A stretch of DNA of 64,000 nt. Source: Anaeromicropila populeti. GTDB lineage: Bacteria; Bacillota; Clostridia; Lachnospirales; Lachnospiraceae. The position numbers and the translations under genes are program-made. The stretch spans positions 51,688 through 115,687 of the forward strand of contig NZ_FOYZ01000012.1 in the NCBI RefSeq assembly GCF_900112775.1, written 5' to 3'. Shown one piece after another: positions 35,229 through 44,692 of the stretch (the first letter of the stretch is position 1; every line of letters starts with the position of its first letter). The notes under the pieces are model-generated. The model ran no database searches and was not told the origin of the DNA. It saw only the letters and a list, made by a program, of their open reading frames with translations.

Positions 35229-35822
35229 TTATTTTACTTGTAAAATAGTTTTTCCAATATAAATTAGATCACCAATATCTAGTTTTACTGGTTCCGATTT
35301 ATTTAAATAGTTAATATCTACTTCATTATACTTTTGGATTCCTGTTCCTTGTTCGGAATCAAAGTCCTCTACAAACCAATTTTCACCTGTATAATTGAGT
35401 AAGGCATGTTCATCAGATATTAAGGCTGCTAAGGCTGTATCAGATAAGTCGATATCAACTCGATTATTTTCAGTATTCTTTCCAATCACCAGTCCTGCTC
35501 TACCTGTCAAACTCCATTGTTTCAAAACCTGATGCTCTTCGTTTAATAAAAGAAGTTCTGATATATGCGACACGGAATTTGTACTTGCAGGATTTGAAGA
35601 TGCAATCGTAATTTCGTTTGTAGCTTTGTAATAAACAATCCAAAGATAGAAAATAGAAAAAACCAATATAATACCTAAATAAATCACCTTTACTAATGTA
35701 CCAGCTTCCAGGTTGAGAATAATTACAAATAACGCACCTATTCCAGCCCAAATCAAATTATCAATAACACTCATTAATCCATTTCTTCTTTTTCCTTGCT
35801 TCACTGCCATTCCCTCCAACAT
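35229..35822 (-). CDS. Membrane FHA domain protein
   Basis: A 197-aa protein with two membrane helices near the N-terminus (about 19-38 and 44-66) and a C-terminal FHA domain (about 105-197) with LVIGKNTENNRVDIDL, LISDEHALLNY and IQKYNEVDIN. The usual GRxx of the first loop is replaced by GKNT, so phosphothreonine binding may be altered. It probably recruits phosphorylated partners to the membrane. A strong hairpin lies between it and the upstream tube-like genes, so it may be expressed at a lower level than they are. Confidence 0.85.
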   Translation of the reverse strand: MLEGMAVKQGKRRNGLMSVIDNLIWAGIGALFVIILNLEAGTLVKVIYLGIILVFSIFYLWIVYYKATNEITIASSNPASTNSVSHISELLLLNEEHQVLKQWSLTGRAGLVIGKNTENNRVDIDLSDTALAALISDEHALLNYTGENWFVEDFDSEQGTGIQKYNEVDINYLNKSEPVKLDIGDLIYIGKTILQVK

Positions 35823-35840
35823 TGCTCATTTATTGAATAC

Positions 35841-35926
35841 TTGTGCATTCACGCAAACCTTTCGGTTCGTGTGCGTCGGCAAATGTGTATGCAAGCATAC
35901 CCGCTTGCCTTGTGCATTCACGCAAA
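35841..35926. repeat. 17-bp direct repeat with small hairpins
   Basis: TTGTGCATTCACGCAAA occurs at 35841-35857 and again at 35910-35926, 69 bp apart. Between them are a hairpin AACC-tttc-GGTT and the palindrome GTATGC-AA-GCATAC. It lies in the 194-bp gap between the second tube-like gene and the membrane FHA gene, next to the terminator. Role unknown; it could be a regulator site or a small mobile-repeat remnant. Confidence 0.7.
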
Positions 35927-35928
35927 TT

Positions 35929-35977
35929 AAAACTAAAGTTCTAAATACCTAAAGGCATCTTAGAACTTTAGTTTTTT
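35929..35977. terminator. Intra-cluster terminator/attenuator after the tube-like genes
   Basis: AAAACTAAAGTTCTAA (35929-35944) pairs with TTAGAACTTTAGTTTT (35960-35975), plus flanking A/T runs on both sides. It follows the second tube-like gene by about 40 bp on the minus strand and would limit read-through into the FHA/phosphatase part, a sensible arrangement if the tube proteins are needed in large excess. Confidence 0.85.
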
Positions 35978-36016
35978 GTAATGAATTGTTTAGACTATAG
36001 CATCTAAATGCATCTG

Positions 36017-36436
36017 TTATGCAGCAAATCCACCATTGATTGCTATATCTGTGATGTTATCTTTCTTCTGTCTTACTGTAAGTATGTACTTACCTGTTCC
36101 TGTCTCATCATCAAATTCTTCTGTATAATCTACAACGAATGCTTTAGAGAATTCATATTGTCTTACAACTTGTCCAGCAGCGATAACTTCTACACTTACT
36201 TTACGATAACACTCAGCTTCTGTTGATGGAACTCTTGACCATTCAGATAATCCTAATGACTCTTCAGAACCTTCAAATAGTGTTAAGATTTTTCCTGTGA
36301 TAATCATAGTTGCACCAAGGCTGGCAGAACGTGCATTGGAATCTTGAGGCACAGCAGCAATGAATTCAACAGCTTCAATCGTTTTTACGCTAAGGTCGAT
36401 TTTAGAACCGCCTTCAATACTAATTTTAAAACCCAT
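36017..36436 (-). CDS. Hcp/tail-tube-like protein, paralog 2
   Basis: A 139-aa protein without signal or membrane segment, almost entirely predicted beta strands. It is a clear paralog of the protein encoded just upstream (36468-36893): both share MGF, DSNARS, xGKI, the WS tract, CYxxVxVxxIxAGxVVR, AFxVxYxExFDxETGxG and RQKKD. Size, strand order and the late hydrophobic pair (FSKAFVVDYTEEF, YILTVRQKK) suit the Hcp/phage tail-tube fold, and the neighbour is the sheath-like gene. No family is recognised by name, so the tube role is an inference. If right, hexameric rings of both paralogs would build the inner tube. Confidence 0.6.
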   Translation of the reverse strand: MGFKISIEGGSKIDLSVKTIEAVEFIAAVPQDSNARSASLGATMIITGKILTLFEGSEESLGLSEWSRVPSTEAECYRKVSVEVIAAGQVVRQYEFSKAFVVDYTEEFDDETGTGKYILTVRQKKDNITDIAINGGFAA

Positions 36437-36467
36437 TTCTTTCCCTCCTAATCACGATAGACTTTCA

Positions 36468-36893
36468 TTATGCTCCAAAGCTTCCAGAACATTCAAATAC
36501 TTTGTTCTTATCTTTCTTTTGTCTGATAAGTGTTTCAAAGTAACCTACACCAGTTTCATTATCAAATGATTCTTTGTAATATACGATAAATGCATTTGGT
36601 AATTTCATTTCACGTACCACCATACCTGCACTTATGTATCTTACAGTTACTTGTCCATAGCAGTTAGGATCTTCTACTGGTATAACGGACCATTTTGCAA
36701 GATTTACAGTGTCATCCTTATCACCATCTAAAGCTGTGATAATCTTTCCTTTGATTTCCACTGCAAGGCTTACATCATTTGAACGAGCATTGCTGTCGTC
36801 AGGGGTATCAGTAAAATACCTTACTGATGTAATAGTTTCAAAACCAAGTTCAATTGTTCCAGGACCTCCTGATACTTTAAGTTCGAACCCCAT
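36468..36893 (-). CDS. Hcp/tail-tube-like protein, paralog 1
   Basis: A 141-aa all-beta protein (MGFELKVSGGPGTIELGFET, KGKIITALDG, YGQVTVRYISAGMVVREMKL, NAFIVYYKESFDNETG, FETLIRQKKDK), paralogous to the next gene at 31 bp distance. It is preceded by AGGAGG and a 101-bp gap from the sheath-like gene, which may hold a promoter (TATAAA-type sequences are present but not decisive). Two diverged tube proteins are known in some contractile systems, where the end ring next to the spike differs from the rest. The tube assignment is inferred from size, fold pattern and neighbours. Confidence 0.6.
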   Translation of the reverse strand: MGFELKVSGGPGTIELGFETITSVRYFTDTPDDSNARSNDVSLAVEIKGKIITALDGDKDDTVNLAKWSVIPVEDPNCYGQVTVRYISAGMVVREMKLPNAFIVYYKESFDNETGVGYFETLIRQKKDKNKVFECSGSFGA

Positions 36894-36994
36894 GTTTCTT
36901 TCCTCCTATCAAAAAAATATTTTATTTATAATAAATCATAGTGATCTATTATCCATATGAGCTAGCTAAAACAACGCTTTTGTTCCTGCCAGCA

Positions 36995-39163
36995 TTACGC
37001 TGAAGTAGATTTTGTAATCTCCACCTCAAGATTTTTAATATTACCATTAAATACAAGATTAATGCTGCATACTCCTGTTTCATCATCAATGGTACAACCA
37101 AGATCATCGCCCTCTTGAATAATGGCATTAATATAATTTTTATCTGTAAGCCATTGCTGCTTTTGACTTTGTGGATTATTACTGAAGAATCTGACCACAC
37201 TGTCTTGTTTAAAGTCTGTTGTTTGGAATTTTAAAATTCTTTCTATATAAGTACTAACTAGTGTTTTATAAACAGAGTCATAAGAGTCGTCTACTAATGC
37301 CATTGTTCTTGCTTTATATACTGTTATCTGCTTAACATCCTTACCATTTAACTGAGAGTTTTCAGATGCAAAAACAAAGCCAAATCCTTTGCTGTTAATT
37401 GAGGTTTTAATTGCATTAGTAAAACCTGTAATCTCCTGCGCCATAGTCGTTATAACCTTTAGGGAATTATCTCCTGCTTCAATATCAAACCGAATACCTG
37501 GATATTTAGGAGTAACATTTTTAAATACTGTCTTCAAATATTCTGGGCACTGGTAAGCAGCTACAATACCAGCAGCTACATAGGCGGAACTAATGTACAC
37601 GCCTTCTATCCAAAGCTTTAATATATCTTCTCTTTCTTTAGAAAGGATAACTCCACCAGCATCATTCACCTGCATTCTATTATCAATAATAACTCCAGAT
37701 TTTTCTTTTGGAATAATTGTAAAGTTAGGAATACAACAGGACACATACTCGCTATATTCTTTTCTTAATAACCCTTCACATTTTTCCATAAATTTATCTA
37801 CACCAGCAGTTGCAACATAATTAAATGTTGTATTTTCTGTTGTCTGGAAACTAAAGAAAGTCTGTATCTTATACTTTCTAATACAATCTAACAACATTGT
37901 TAATGATTCCATTGTGTTTCCATCCTGCTTTTCAACAGCATTGGTACCTTGAAAACGAGTTCTACGAACTTTCACTTTATTAGCAGCTTCCATTTCAAGA
38001 TCTGGAACAATTGCTAACCATACCGTATTATTAAAATCATTTTTCTCATTAACTGTATTTAAAAAGGTTTCCAATCTTGGAATATTATTACTTTTAACCA
38101 TTAAATCAAGCTTTGTATTTGTAATTAATAAAGTAGGCTTCATACCTCTTTGCTTTGTGGTATACTGTTCAAAGAACATTTTTACACCTAACATTTTTTC
38201 AACTAATGGCTTAACAGCTTTTACAAACTCATCTTTTGCATTTTTATAAAACTCAAGGTATGTATTATATTTATCTACCTCTGCAGCTATATCTATCTGA
38301 TCATCTACTACTGCTGTCAACGGACAGAATGTTCTGACAACTAAGCTTCGTACATAATCTGATGGCTCATCCTCATTAATTGCATCATAATCCTCTTCAA
38401 ATGCTTCAATAAGACCGGCCATATTATTATCATTTATTGCAACCAGTTCGTTCTTCTTTTCTTTTGGAGCCTCTAATACTTTAAGCTCACCTGTTTCACT
38501 CATAGACAATACACCAATCTGTAATGGCGCAGCATTTTCAGAATCTGAAGATTGTGAAAAAAGTAATCTTGTCTTAATATCTTCAATCGCAAGTGGCAGC
38601 ATAGCCATTACGTTATTATAATTCTGGCTTGCTTCTTCAAACTTATAATTCAGTTTATCTGCAAGCTCCAATTTATTCGGATCACCTTCTTCAAGTTCTT
38701 CATGTTTTCCATATAAATAATGAATTTCCTTACGAGCCTGCTTAATATCTTCCATTACCTTTTTAGGAGAAATCATGTCCAAAATGTTTTCAAATTTGAA
38801 ATCAACATTAATTAATCCCTGTGAACGTTTGGTATCAATTAATGTAAATAACATATTTAGAAAATCATTTTGTCTGTTTAAAGGGATTTCGTTTACAAAT
38901 TCTTCCGGAAGAGACTCAGGTTTCTTTAACGTATAAAGAACCTTTTGATCTCCTGCACTAAAATAGGAATACACGGTTGGCGAAAACTTATCAAGAAATT
39001 CATCAAAATCTTTACATAATAATTCTTCATTAATTTCTTTAATCTTTGTATCACTAAGGCTTTCCACGTCCTTAACATCACCAACTAAAGTAAGTAAGTC
39101 CAACTTTTGAGGATTGAACTCTTCAAATAATATAGTCCTGTTTGTTTGTCTGATTATATCCAT
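36995..39163 (-). CDS. Putative contractile-sheath-like protein (TssB/TssC-like)
   Basis: A 722-aa cytosolic protein. Residues 1-210 are helical with a charged linker; the body (about 340-700) alternates strands and helices: PTLLITNTKLDLM, VWLAIVPDLEME, IQTFFSFQTTENTTF, a helix GVYISSAYVAAGIVAAY, then GFGFVFASENSQ and a helix VSTYIERILKFQ before WLTDKNYIN and strands CSINLVFNG and NLEVEI. A GF-rich strand, a long helix with an aromatic doublet and a WL...Y close to the end recall the C-terminal part of TssC sheath proteins. At 722 aa it would correspond to TssB and TssC combined. It precedes two tube-like genes, as sheath genes do in contractile systems. Structural comparison is needed; a name-level homology is not claimed. 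Confidence 0.55.
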   Translation of the reverse strand: MDIIRQTNRTILFEEFNPQKLDLLTLVGDVKDVESLSDTKIKEINEELLCKDFDEFLDKFSPTVYSYFSAGDQKVLYTLKKPESLPEEFVNEIPLNRQNDFLNMLFTLIDTKRSQGLINVDFKFENILDMISPKKVMEDIKQARKEIHYLYGKHEELEEGDPNKLELADKLNYKFEEASQNYNNVMAMLPLAIEDIKTRLLFSQSSDSENAAPLQIGVLSMSETGELKVLEAPKEKKNELVAINDNNMAGLIEAFEEDYDAINEDEPSDYVRSLVVRTFCPLTAVVDDQIDIAAEVDKYNTYLEFYKNAKDEFVKAVKPLVEKMLGVKMFFEQYTTKQRGMKPTLLITNTKLDLMVKSNNIPRLETFLNTVNEKNDFNNTVWLAIVPDLEMEAANKVKVRRTRFQGTNAVEKQDGNTMESLTMLLDCIRKYKIQTFFSFQTTENTTFNYVATAGVDKFMEKCEGLLRKEYSEYVSCCIPNFTIIPKEKSGVIIDNRMQVNDAGGVILSKEREDILKLWIEGVYISSAYVAAGIVAAYQCPEYLKTVFKNVTPKYPGIRFDIEAGDNSLKVITTMAQEITGFTNAIKTSINSKGFGFVFASENSQLNGKDVKQITVYKARTMALVDDSYDSVYKTLVSTYIERILKFQTTDFKQDSVVRFFSNNPQSQKQQWLTDKNYINAIIQEGDDLGCTIDDETGVCSINLVFNGNIKNLEVEITKSTSA

Positions 39164-39268
39164 ATTTAGCTATAACTCCCTTTCTTAAATAATTTTATTT
39201 TTATACGGAATAAAAAATATTCCGGATTTTTAAATATAGAATGCATCCTTATTCTAAATTGTACTTTT

Positions 39269-40174
39269 TTATAAATAAAGCAGATAAAGCATACTTAATG
39301 AATGAAAACGATGCTTTTCATTTAGCACCATGGATTTTTTAATAAAATACTCCATGATAAAGGGTACCTCAGCATAGTTAGAAACACTTTCTAGTTCATC
39401 TTTCTTTTTCCTCTCCATTGCATCTAACGGAATAATGCCAGTAGTCAAATAATAAATAACAGCTCCTACGCTATAAATATCTGTTTTTTTTGTACACATC
39501 TTTTGTTCATACAACTCAGGGGCAGAATAGCCTTTGCTTGCAAAGGAAATTTCTGTATTTGTCTGTCCATTTAAGCAAGCAGAACCAAAATCAATTAATA
39601 CCAAGCTTCCATCTGACCTGACCATTATATTGGAGGGCTTAATATCCCTGTGAAGAATATTCAACTTATGAATCCCCTTAACAATCGAAATTAATGACCG
39701 AATTGTTTTCTTATAGTTTAACGTGCAATTTGACTGAATGGTATGTTCAAGATCCATACCTTCTACAAAATCCATAACCAGATACTGCGTTTCATTTTCT
39801 TGAAAGCTATCAATATAACCAACCACATGAACATAAAGGTCTTTTGGCAGATTTTTAAGTTTCTGAACCACCTCACATTCACATTGAAAGGCTGTAAACA
39901 TCTGCATAAAAGGCTTTTTATAAGCATTTCCTTTACAGACAACAGTCCTTCTGTCTAAATCACGATTGGCAAAAGAATAAGGACAAAATTCTTTCACTAG
40001 TACTTTAGATTCTTTGCTTTCCTTTGCTTCTAAGTCTTCTGCAATGTATAGTAAACTAGTATGTCCAATTGCAAAATAATTTGCAATCCGATATCGTGAT
40101 TTTAAAACAGTTCCAAACTCCAGCGCAACATCATGCATATTGGCGTATAAAGTATCATCAATGTATTCTTGCAT
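39269..40174 (-). CDS. Eukaryotic-type Ser/Thr protein kinase
   Basis: A 301-aa soluble kinase with all catalytic motifs: Lys61 in VLVKEF, HRDIKPSN with catalytic Asp177, IDFG with metal Asp195, and APELYE as substrate-loop anchor. The glycine loop is atypical (FAIGHTSLLY). There is no membrane helix or PASTA domain, unlike the PrkC kinases of Firmicutes, so it is a dedicated cytosolic kinase. Its likely substrates are proteins of this cluster, to be read by the three FHA proteins and reset by the PP2C enzymes, comparable to PpkA in type VI secretion. It lies between the vWA gene and the sheath-like gene. Confidence 0.92.
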   Translation of the reverse strand: MQEYIDDTLYANMHDVALEFGTVLKSRYRIANYFAIGHTSLLYIAEDLEAKESKESKVLVKEFCPYSFANRDLDRRTVVCKGNAYKKPFMQMFTAFQCECEVVQKLKNLPKDLYVHVVGYIDSFQENETQYLVMDFVEGMDLEHTIQSNCTLNYKKTIRSLISIVKGIHKLNILHRDIKPSNIMVRSDGSLVLIDFGSACLNGQTNTEISFASKGYSAPELYEQKMCTKKTDIYSVGAVIYYLTTGIIPLDAMERKKKDELESVSNYAEVPFIMEYFIKKSMVLNEKHRFHSLSMLYLLYL

Positions 40175-40237
40175 TACTGATTGACACCCCCCTAATGCAT
40201 TTTTGTATTTATGTAATCATCAAATAGTAGTAATGCT

Positions 40238-42286
40238 TTATAGTCTATAGCGAAGTTCCAATTCACAGCCATTTTCATCAAAGCAGACATATATTTTTTC
40301 TCCTGAGTATATGGTTACAGGGATGTCTTTGCTTACAATCTGTGTTCCAATAAATATACTGCTGTTTAGGCTGTGGATTAATTCTATTCCAGAATCTGAT
40401 TTCGGATAAAACCAAATGCGATCGGAACCTAAAAAATCATCATTCATCCGAACATCATTTAAGAGCTTTCTTAAGGATACTCCTCCACTTGGATACATGG
40501 ATAAATCCCATTTAAGTGGTGGAATGTCATTTGCACTCTTCACATCAATGACATATCCAATTAAGCTTCCAACAAAATGTCCCTGTTCTTTCTGTTTCAC
40601 TTGTTTATTTTTCAATATTACATATAGACTGGCAGCTATAGAAATCAGAATAATAACACCAATTGCGATTCCAACAATGATTGCCTGATACATGGCCCAG
40701 AATGAAACACAATCAATGGTCATTGTTGAAACATATGTATTCCCCTCTGAATCCTCTGCCGCTAATGTAATTACCGTAACACCAACTTCTTCTGGTACTA
40801 CTTCCAAAACATTGTTCTGCAAATCCAGCTTCAGATAATCTCCATCCACAGTCTGAACAGAATAAGATAACTCTTGTGTTTTTTTGTCATCAAATAATTC
40901 TGATAAATCATATTTTTCAGATGACTCTTTTACACAAATTCTGTATTCAAGGGAACCTACTGCAATGGGTTCATTGTTAAAAACCTGAAATTCATCTGTT
41001 TCATAAATACCTTGCATGTAATCACCAGAATATACAATCTTAATCTGATAAATATCATTATTATCAAAAGTATATTCCATTTCAATTCCTGTAGACAGCT
41101 TTGAAAATGTTAATTCTTTTTCTTCTTGACTTGTCACATTAACTAAATAACATTTATATTCTAATCCACTATAAATAGATTCTTCTTCGACTAATTCTTT
41201 TGATTCCGTATCCATTAAGTGAAATTGGAATAACGCCTTATCGTTACGGTAAATCTTATCATTCATCTGCATACTTCCCTGAAGGGAATAGATTTCTTGC
41301 ACATTTACAGTAACATTACTCTTTTTTGGTGCTTCAAAATATAGAATGGCCGATTCAAATGATGGCTGATCCACATCTATTATGGAATAATGCTTAGAGG
41401 AAGTTACTTTTTCATTAGAACCACTTCCAATTATACCAGCATTAGATATAGACTTAGTAGATAATACCAGTATCTTCAGCTTTTTAATATATTTATTAGA
41501 TACATTAACACTAACTTCCTGCATTGCTCCGTCAGAAACTAAAGTGGCAATATTTTTCATAACAGGGTTATTGTGCCTTTTCAATATATCATTCAGTATG
41601 TCCACTAATTGAAATGGGCTTGTTGCAGTATAAGACTGCCCATCTGCCTGTTGGGAAATCACACTTAAATAGTCAACGTGTGTATTAAAAGAACCTATTA
41701 AACCAACTGTATAAATGGGAATATCATTTTCAACTGCAAGCTGAACACTATCATCAACATCTTGCTGGGAGTCGGCTTCTGAACGCCCCGAATCACTATT
41801 TTTTAAATCCGTTTTACCATCTGATAACAGAATAACAATGGATTCACGGCCTTCCTCTTTATTATCAGCAAGCATGGAAACTGCTTTTTTTAGTCCAAGT
41901 CCTATGTCTGTTTCACCTTTAAATTCAATATTATCTATGTAATCCTTTAGTTTACTTGCTTCTACAGCATCATTTGCCTGAGTTAATTGATAAGAATAGG
42001 CAATGGTATCATTATATCCAACAAAACCGATACGATTATCTGTTGATGAATACATATCAACCATTATTTTCATTAATTCAATTGAAATTCTGTCAGAATC
42101 TGTTTTTTTCATAGAACCACTAATATCAAGGACAAAAACAATATCACAACAGGTAGCATTCAATGAATTGGTTGTACCTTCAGCATGTACCACAATATGC
42201 TTACTGATAAACCCAGTACACATTAACATTGCAAATAGAGTTGCTGTCATTACCCATTTTTTACAAACTTCTAATCTCTCATGCAT
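40238..42286 (-). CDS. Membrane vWA-domain protein
   Basis: A 682-aa protein with a signal/anchor helix (12-35), an external vWA domain (about 46-240) with the complete MIDAS motif DISGS (Asp54, Ser56, Ser58), further beta-rich external regions (about 260-535), a membrane helix (about 545-572, IIVGIAIGVIILISIAASLYVI) and a cytoplasmic tail of about 100 residues with an FHA-like strand pattern. An external metal-dependent ligand-binding domain joined to a cytoplasmic tail suggests a receptor that could report surface contact to the kinase/phosphatase circuit; this is inference. It sits between a PP2C and the kinase gene. Confidence 0.87.
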   Translation of the reverse strand: MHERLEVCKKWVMTATLFAMLMCTGFISKHIVVHAEGTTNSLNATCCDIVFVLDISGSMKKTDSDRISIELMKIMVDMYSSTDNRIGFVGYNDTIAYSYQLTQANDAVEASKLKDYIDNIEFKGETDIGLGLKKAVSMLADNKEEGRESIVILLSDGKTDLKNSDSGRSEADSQQDVDDSVQLAVENDIPIYTVGLIGSFNTHVDYLSVISQQADGQSYTATSPFQLVDILNDILKRHNNPVMKNIATLVSDGAMQEVSVNVSNKYIKKLKILVLSTKSISNAGIIGSGSNEKVTSSKHYSIIDVDQPSFESAILYFEAPKKSNVTVNVQEIYSLQGSMQMNDKIYRNDKALFQFHLMDTESKELVEEESIYSGLEYKCYLVNVTSQEEKELTFSKLSTGIEMEYTFDNNDIYQIKIVYSGDYMQGIYETDEFQVFNNEPIAVGSLEYRICVKESSEKYDLSELFDDKKTQELSYSVQTVDGDYLKLDLQNNVLEVVPEEVGVTVITLAAEDSEGNTYVSTMTIDCVSFWAMYQAIIVGIAIGVIILISIAASLYVILKNKQVKQKEQGHFVGSLIGYVIDVKSANDIPPLKWDLSMYPSGGVSLRKLLNDVRMNDDFLGSDRIWFYPKSDSGIELIHSLNSSIFIGTQIVSKDIPVTIYSGEKIYVCFDENGCELELRYRL

Positions 42287-42329
42287 AGCTATTCTCCTTT
42301 TAGCTAACTGCCATTGCAGAAAAACATTC

Positions 42330-43085
42330 CTAACTCAGTTTAATAAAAATGGAGGTTATGTTATCCCTCTCACCTCTATATTTTACTGATTCAATTAGCT
42401 CCAATGCCGTCTCCTGCATTTCTTCTTGAGAAAAATCAATCATGGCTTCAAGAACATCCTCGATTTCCCCATCATTCAACTGGTTATACTGTCCATCACT
42501 GCAAAGAAGAAAAACATCCTCACTATCATAAGTTCCATTTGTATTATGTATTTCTAAGTTTTTGGTGACACCTACACATTGAAGAAGCACATTTTTCTCT
42601 TTACTCTTTCTTGCTTCTTCTTCGGTAATTTGACCATTCATAATCTTTGCACCCAAAACAGTATGGTCAAAGGTAAGATATCTTAACCCATCTGCATACT
42701 TATAAATCCTGGTATCACCAATATGAAATGTATAATAATTTCCATCTATAAATAAGATGGCACTAATTGTTGTACCAAGATTTTTTCTGGCCTCAAAACC
42801 CATCTGTATTAATTCAAAATTAATATTTTCAATTTCTGTATTCACATCGTGAACCAGCGTAGTAAAATCAATATCTTTTTTAATATAGGAGCGAAACCAT
42901 CGATCCATTTTTGTCACTACATAGCTGCTGGCCTTATCTCCGTGAGACAAACCACCAACACCATCACAAACAATAGCAAGACAAACTTCTCCATAAGAAG
43001 TATCTACTACATTTACCAGATAGTTATCCTCATTCAAGGTTCTTTCAATTCCAGCATCTGTATTTGTAACATATAAAAAACCCAT
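42330..43085 (-). CDS. PP2C family Ser/Thr phosphatase
   Basis: A 251-aa soluble phosphatase with intact metal motifs: AIVCDGVGGL, FLLCSDGQ and GERDNITSIF. It opens MGFLYVTNTDAGIERTLNED, the N-terminus usual for PppA/PrpC-type enzymes. It is the cytosolic counterpart of the membrane-anchored PP2C at 33813-34664. It lies eight bases after the FHA gene and shares its operon with the kinase, which supports an antagonistic pair. Confidence 0.92.
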   Translation of the reverse strand: MGFLYVTNTDAGIERTLNEDNYLVNVVDTSYGEVCLAIVCDGVGGLSHGDKASSYVVTKMDRWFRSYIKKDIDFTTLVHDVNTEIENINFELIQMGFEARKNLGTTISAILFIDGNYYTFHIGDTRIYKYADGLRYLTFDHTVLGAKIMNGQITEEEARKSKEKNVLLQCVGVTKNLEIHNTNGTYDSEDVFLLCSDGQYNQLNDGEIEDVLEAMIDFSQEEMQETALELIESVKYRGERDNITSIFIKLS

Positions 43086-43093
43086 TTACACAC

Positions 43094-44638
43094 CTATCCT
43101 CTCTTAAACGTAAAGCCTTTTTTACCAAAGGAAACTTTAAAACCATCATTTATCACATATTCCTTATCTGGCTCTAATTTATTACCATTCAGATAGGTAA
43201 AATTACTGGAGCCCAAATCAATAATATAGTATTCATTGTTTTTCTGCACAATCTGGGCATGTCTTTTAGAAATGAAATTTTCTTCAATTTTATAATTTAC
43301 AGCGCCTTCTCTTCCAATTACAAAAGTATCCGCATCCACAAAAATACGATCCATCATACTGGATTTTCCATCTTCTATTAAATAGGCATTATTAAAACTG
43401 TTATAGCCAAGCACTCCTGTAGCACCATCTTCCGTTGGCTGAAATGCAGCTGGTGACTCTGGACGTACCGTTGGCTGTGCAGAAACCGTATTTGACGGCT
43501 TAGAACCCGTACTTTTTACTCGTGCTGAATCCATACTATCTACAGCAGGGCGTGATGGAACACCACTTTGCTGATTCCGAGAAGTCTTCACACTTCTTTC
43601 GACATTTCCTGGACGAACCTGAGGTGTACTTCTTTCAGCAGATGCTGCTGTTGTTACGCGGGCACTGTCATAACCTCCGTTTGCACTTTGAGCACGATTC
43701 CCACGGGTCACATCAGAAGAATTCTTTGAGCTGCCTGATTTTAAAATACCAAAATTAATACCTGCAACTGATAATGCAGATAAAGCAACTGACAATATGC
43801 TTCCTGTTCCAGGCTGGGTAAATATATTCCCGTCCCCTATATTATGTAAAACCATTGGCAAAACAACTGTAAAAACACCAATACAGACAATTGAAACACC
43901 TGATGACAATAATATTTTACTTGTTGAAACTGGTTTTTCAATGATCTTGTCTACTTCAACCATTTTTTCAATAATTTTTTCAACTTCAACTGGCTTTTCC
44001 ACTACTTTTTCTACAATTCGTTCAATTTCAACTGGTCTCTCAACGATCTTTTCAACCTCAACTTCAACTTTTTTCTCAACTACCTTCTCAACCACTTTCA
44101 CTTCTGCAACTGCATGAATATTTAATGTCTCAACAGCATTTTTCAAAGCCTTAACCGTAAAATCCGGCTGGCTAATCTGCTCCAGCAGCGTTCCAAGAAG
44201 AAGGGTGGCCTTATTCGTAACAGCTGTCTTACACAAATTCATCATCATATCCTGACAGTTACGAGTATTAATGGCTGTTTTAATAGGACAATAAACTACT
44301 TTGATTTCCATTGTCTTTTTATTAATAAACACGAATTCTAAATCTTCTATAATATTCGCGTCTAAAAACCCTGCATCATAAATGCTGGTAAACGCCTCTA
44401 AACATTTTATAACAATATCCTGTAAACCATCAAAATCTAATGTTACTTCTTCTAAATAATCCAGTAACGATACAAATTCACCTTTATAATATAAGACAAC
44501 ATTCCTGTCATAACGATCTCTCATACACGGCAGGATGAATTCATTAGAATTCATTTTAGGTATAATATCGTAATTAATCTTTTCTGTTTCTTCAAGACAC
44601 AACTTTAAATATCCATCTTCTGTGTATTGAATCTGCAT
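43094..44638 (-). CDS. DUF6382-like FHA domain protein with coiled coil
   Basis: A 514-aa protein. Residues 1-165 resemble the DUF6382 region often fused to FHA domains in clostridia (MQIQYTEDGYLKL, IIPKMNSNEFILPCMRDRYD). A Glu-Lys-Val repeat (about 180-240; VEKPVEVEKIIEK-type units) forms a coiled coil or extended stalk, followed by two hydrophobic segments (about 245-290), a Ser/Thr-rich linker (about 300-420) that is a likely phosphorylation target, and a C-terminal FHA domain (about 430-514; FVIGREGAVNYKI, ISKRHAQIV, LGSSNFTYLNG). It is the probable central phosphothreonine scaffold of the cluster. Confidence 0.87.
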   Translation of the reverse strand: MQIQYTEDGYLKLCLEETEKINYDIIPKMNSNEFILPCMRDRYDRNVVLYYKGEFVSLLDYLEEVTLDFDGLQDIVIKCLEAFTSIYDAGFLDANIIEDLEFVFINKKTMEIKVVYCPIKTAINTRNCQDMMMNLCKTAVTNKATLLLGTLLEQISQPDFTVKALKNAVETLNIHAVAEVKVVEKVVEKKVEVEVEKIVERPVEIERIVEKVVEKPVEVEKIIEKMVEVDKIIEKPVSTSKILLSSGVSIVCIGVFTVVLPMVLHNIGDGNIFTQPGTGSILSVALSALSVAGINFGILKSGSSKNSSDVTRGNRAQSANGGYDSARVTTAASAERSTPQVRPGNVERSVKTSRNQQSGVPSRPAVDSMDSARVKSTGSKPSNTVSAQPTVRPESPAAFQPTEDGATGVLGYNSFNNAYLIEDGKSSMMDRIFVDADTFVIGREGAVNYKIEENFISKRHAQIVQKNNEYYIIDLGSSNFTYLNGNKLEPDKEYVINDGFKVSFGKKGFTFKRG

Positions 44639-44692
44639 GTACAGCCGCCCCCTTGTTTTTCGTATTCCAATCTCAAAATAAAGAATTCCCTG

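Noticed and set aside
35841..35926. Direct repeat as insertion-sequence target duplication
   Set aside because: Only 52 bp lie between the copies and there is no transposase or terminal inverted repeat.
43925..44100. Repetitive sequence rich in TTTTC/AAC tracts
   Set aside because: It encodes the Val-Glu-Lys coiled-coil repeat of the FHA protein; no DNA-level repeat unit beyond codon repetition.
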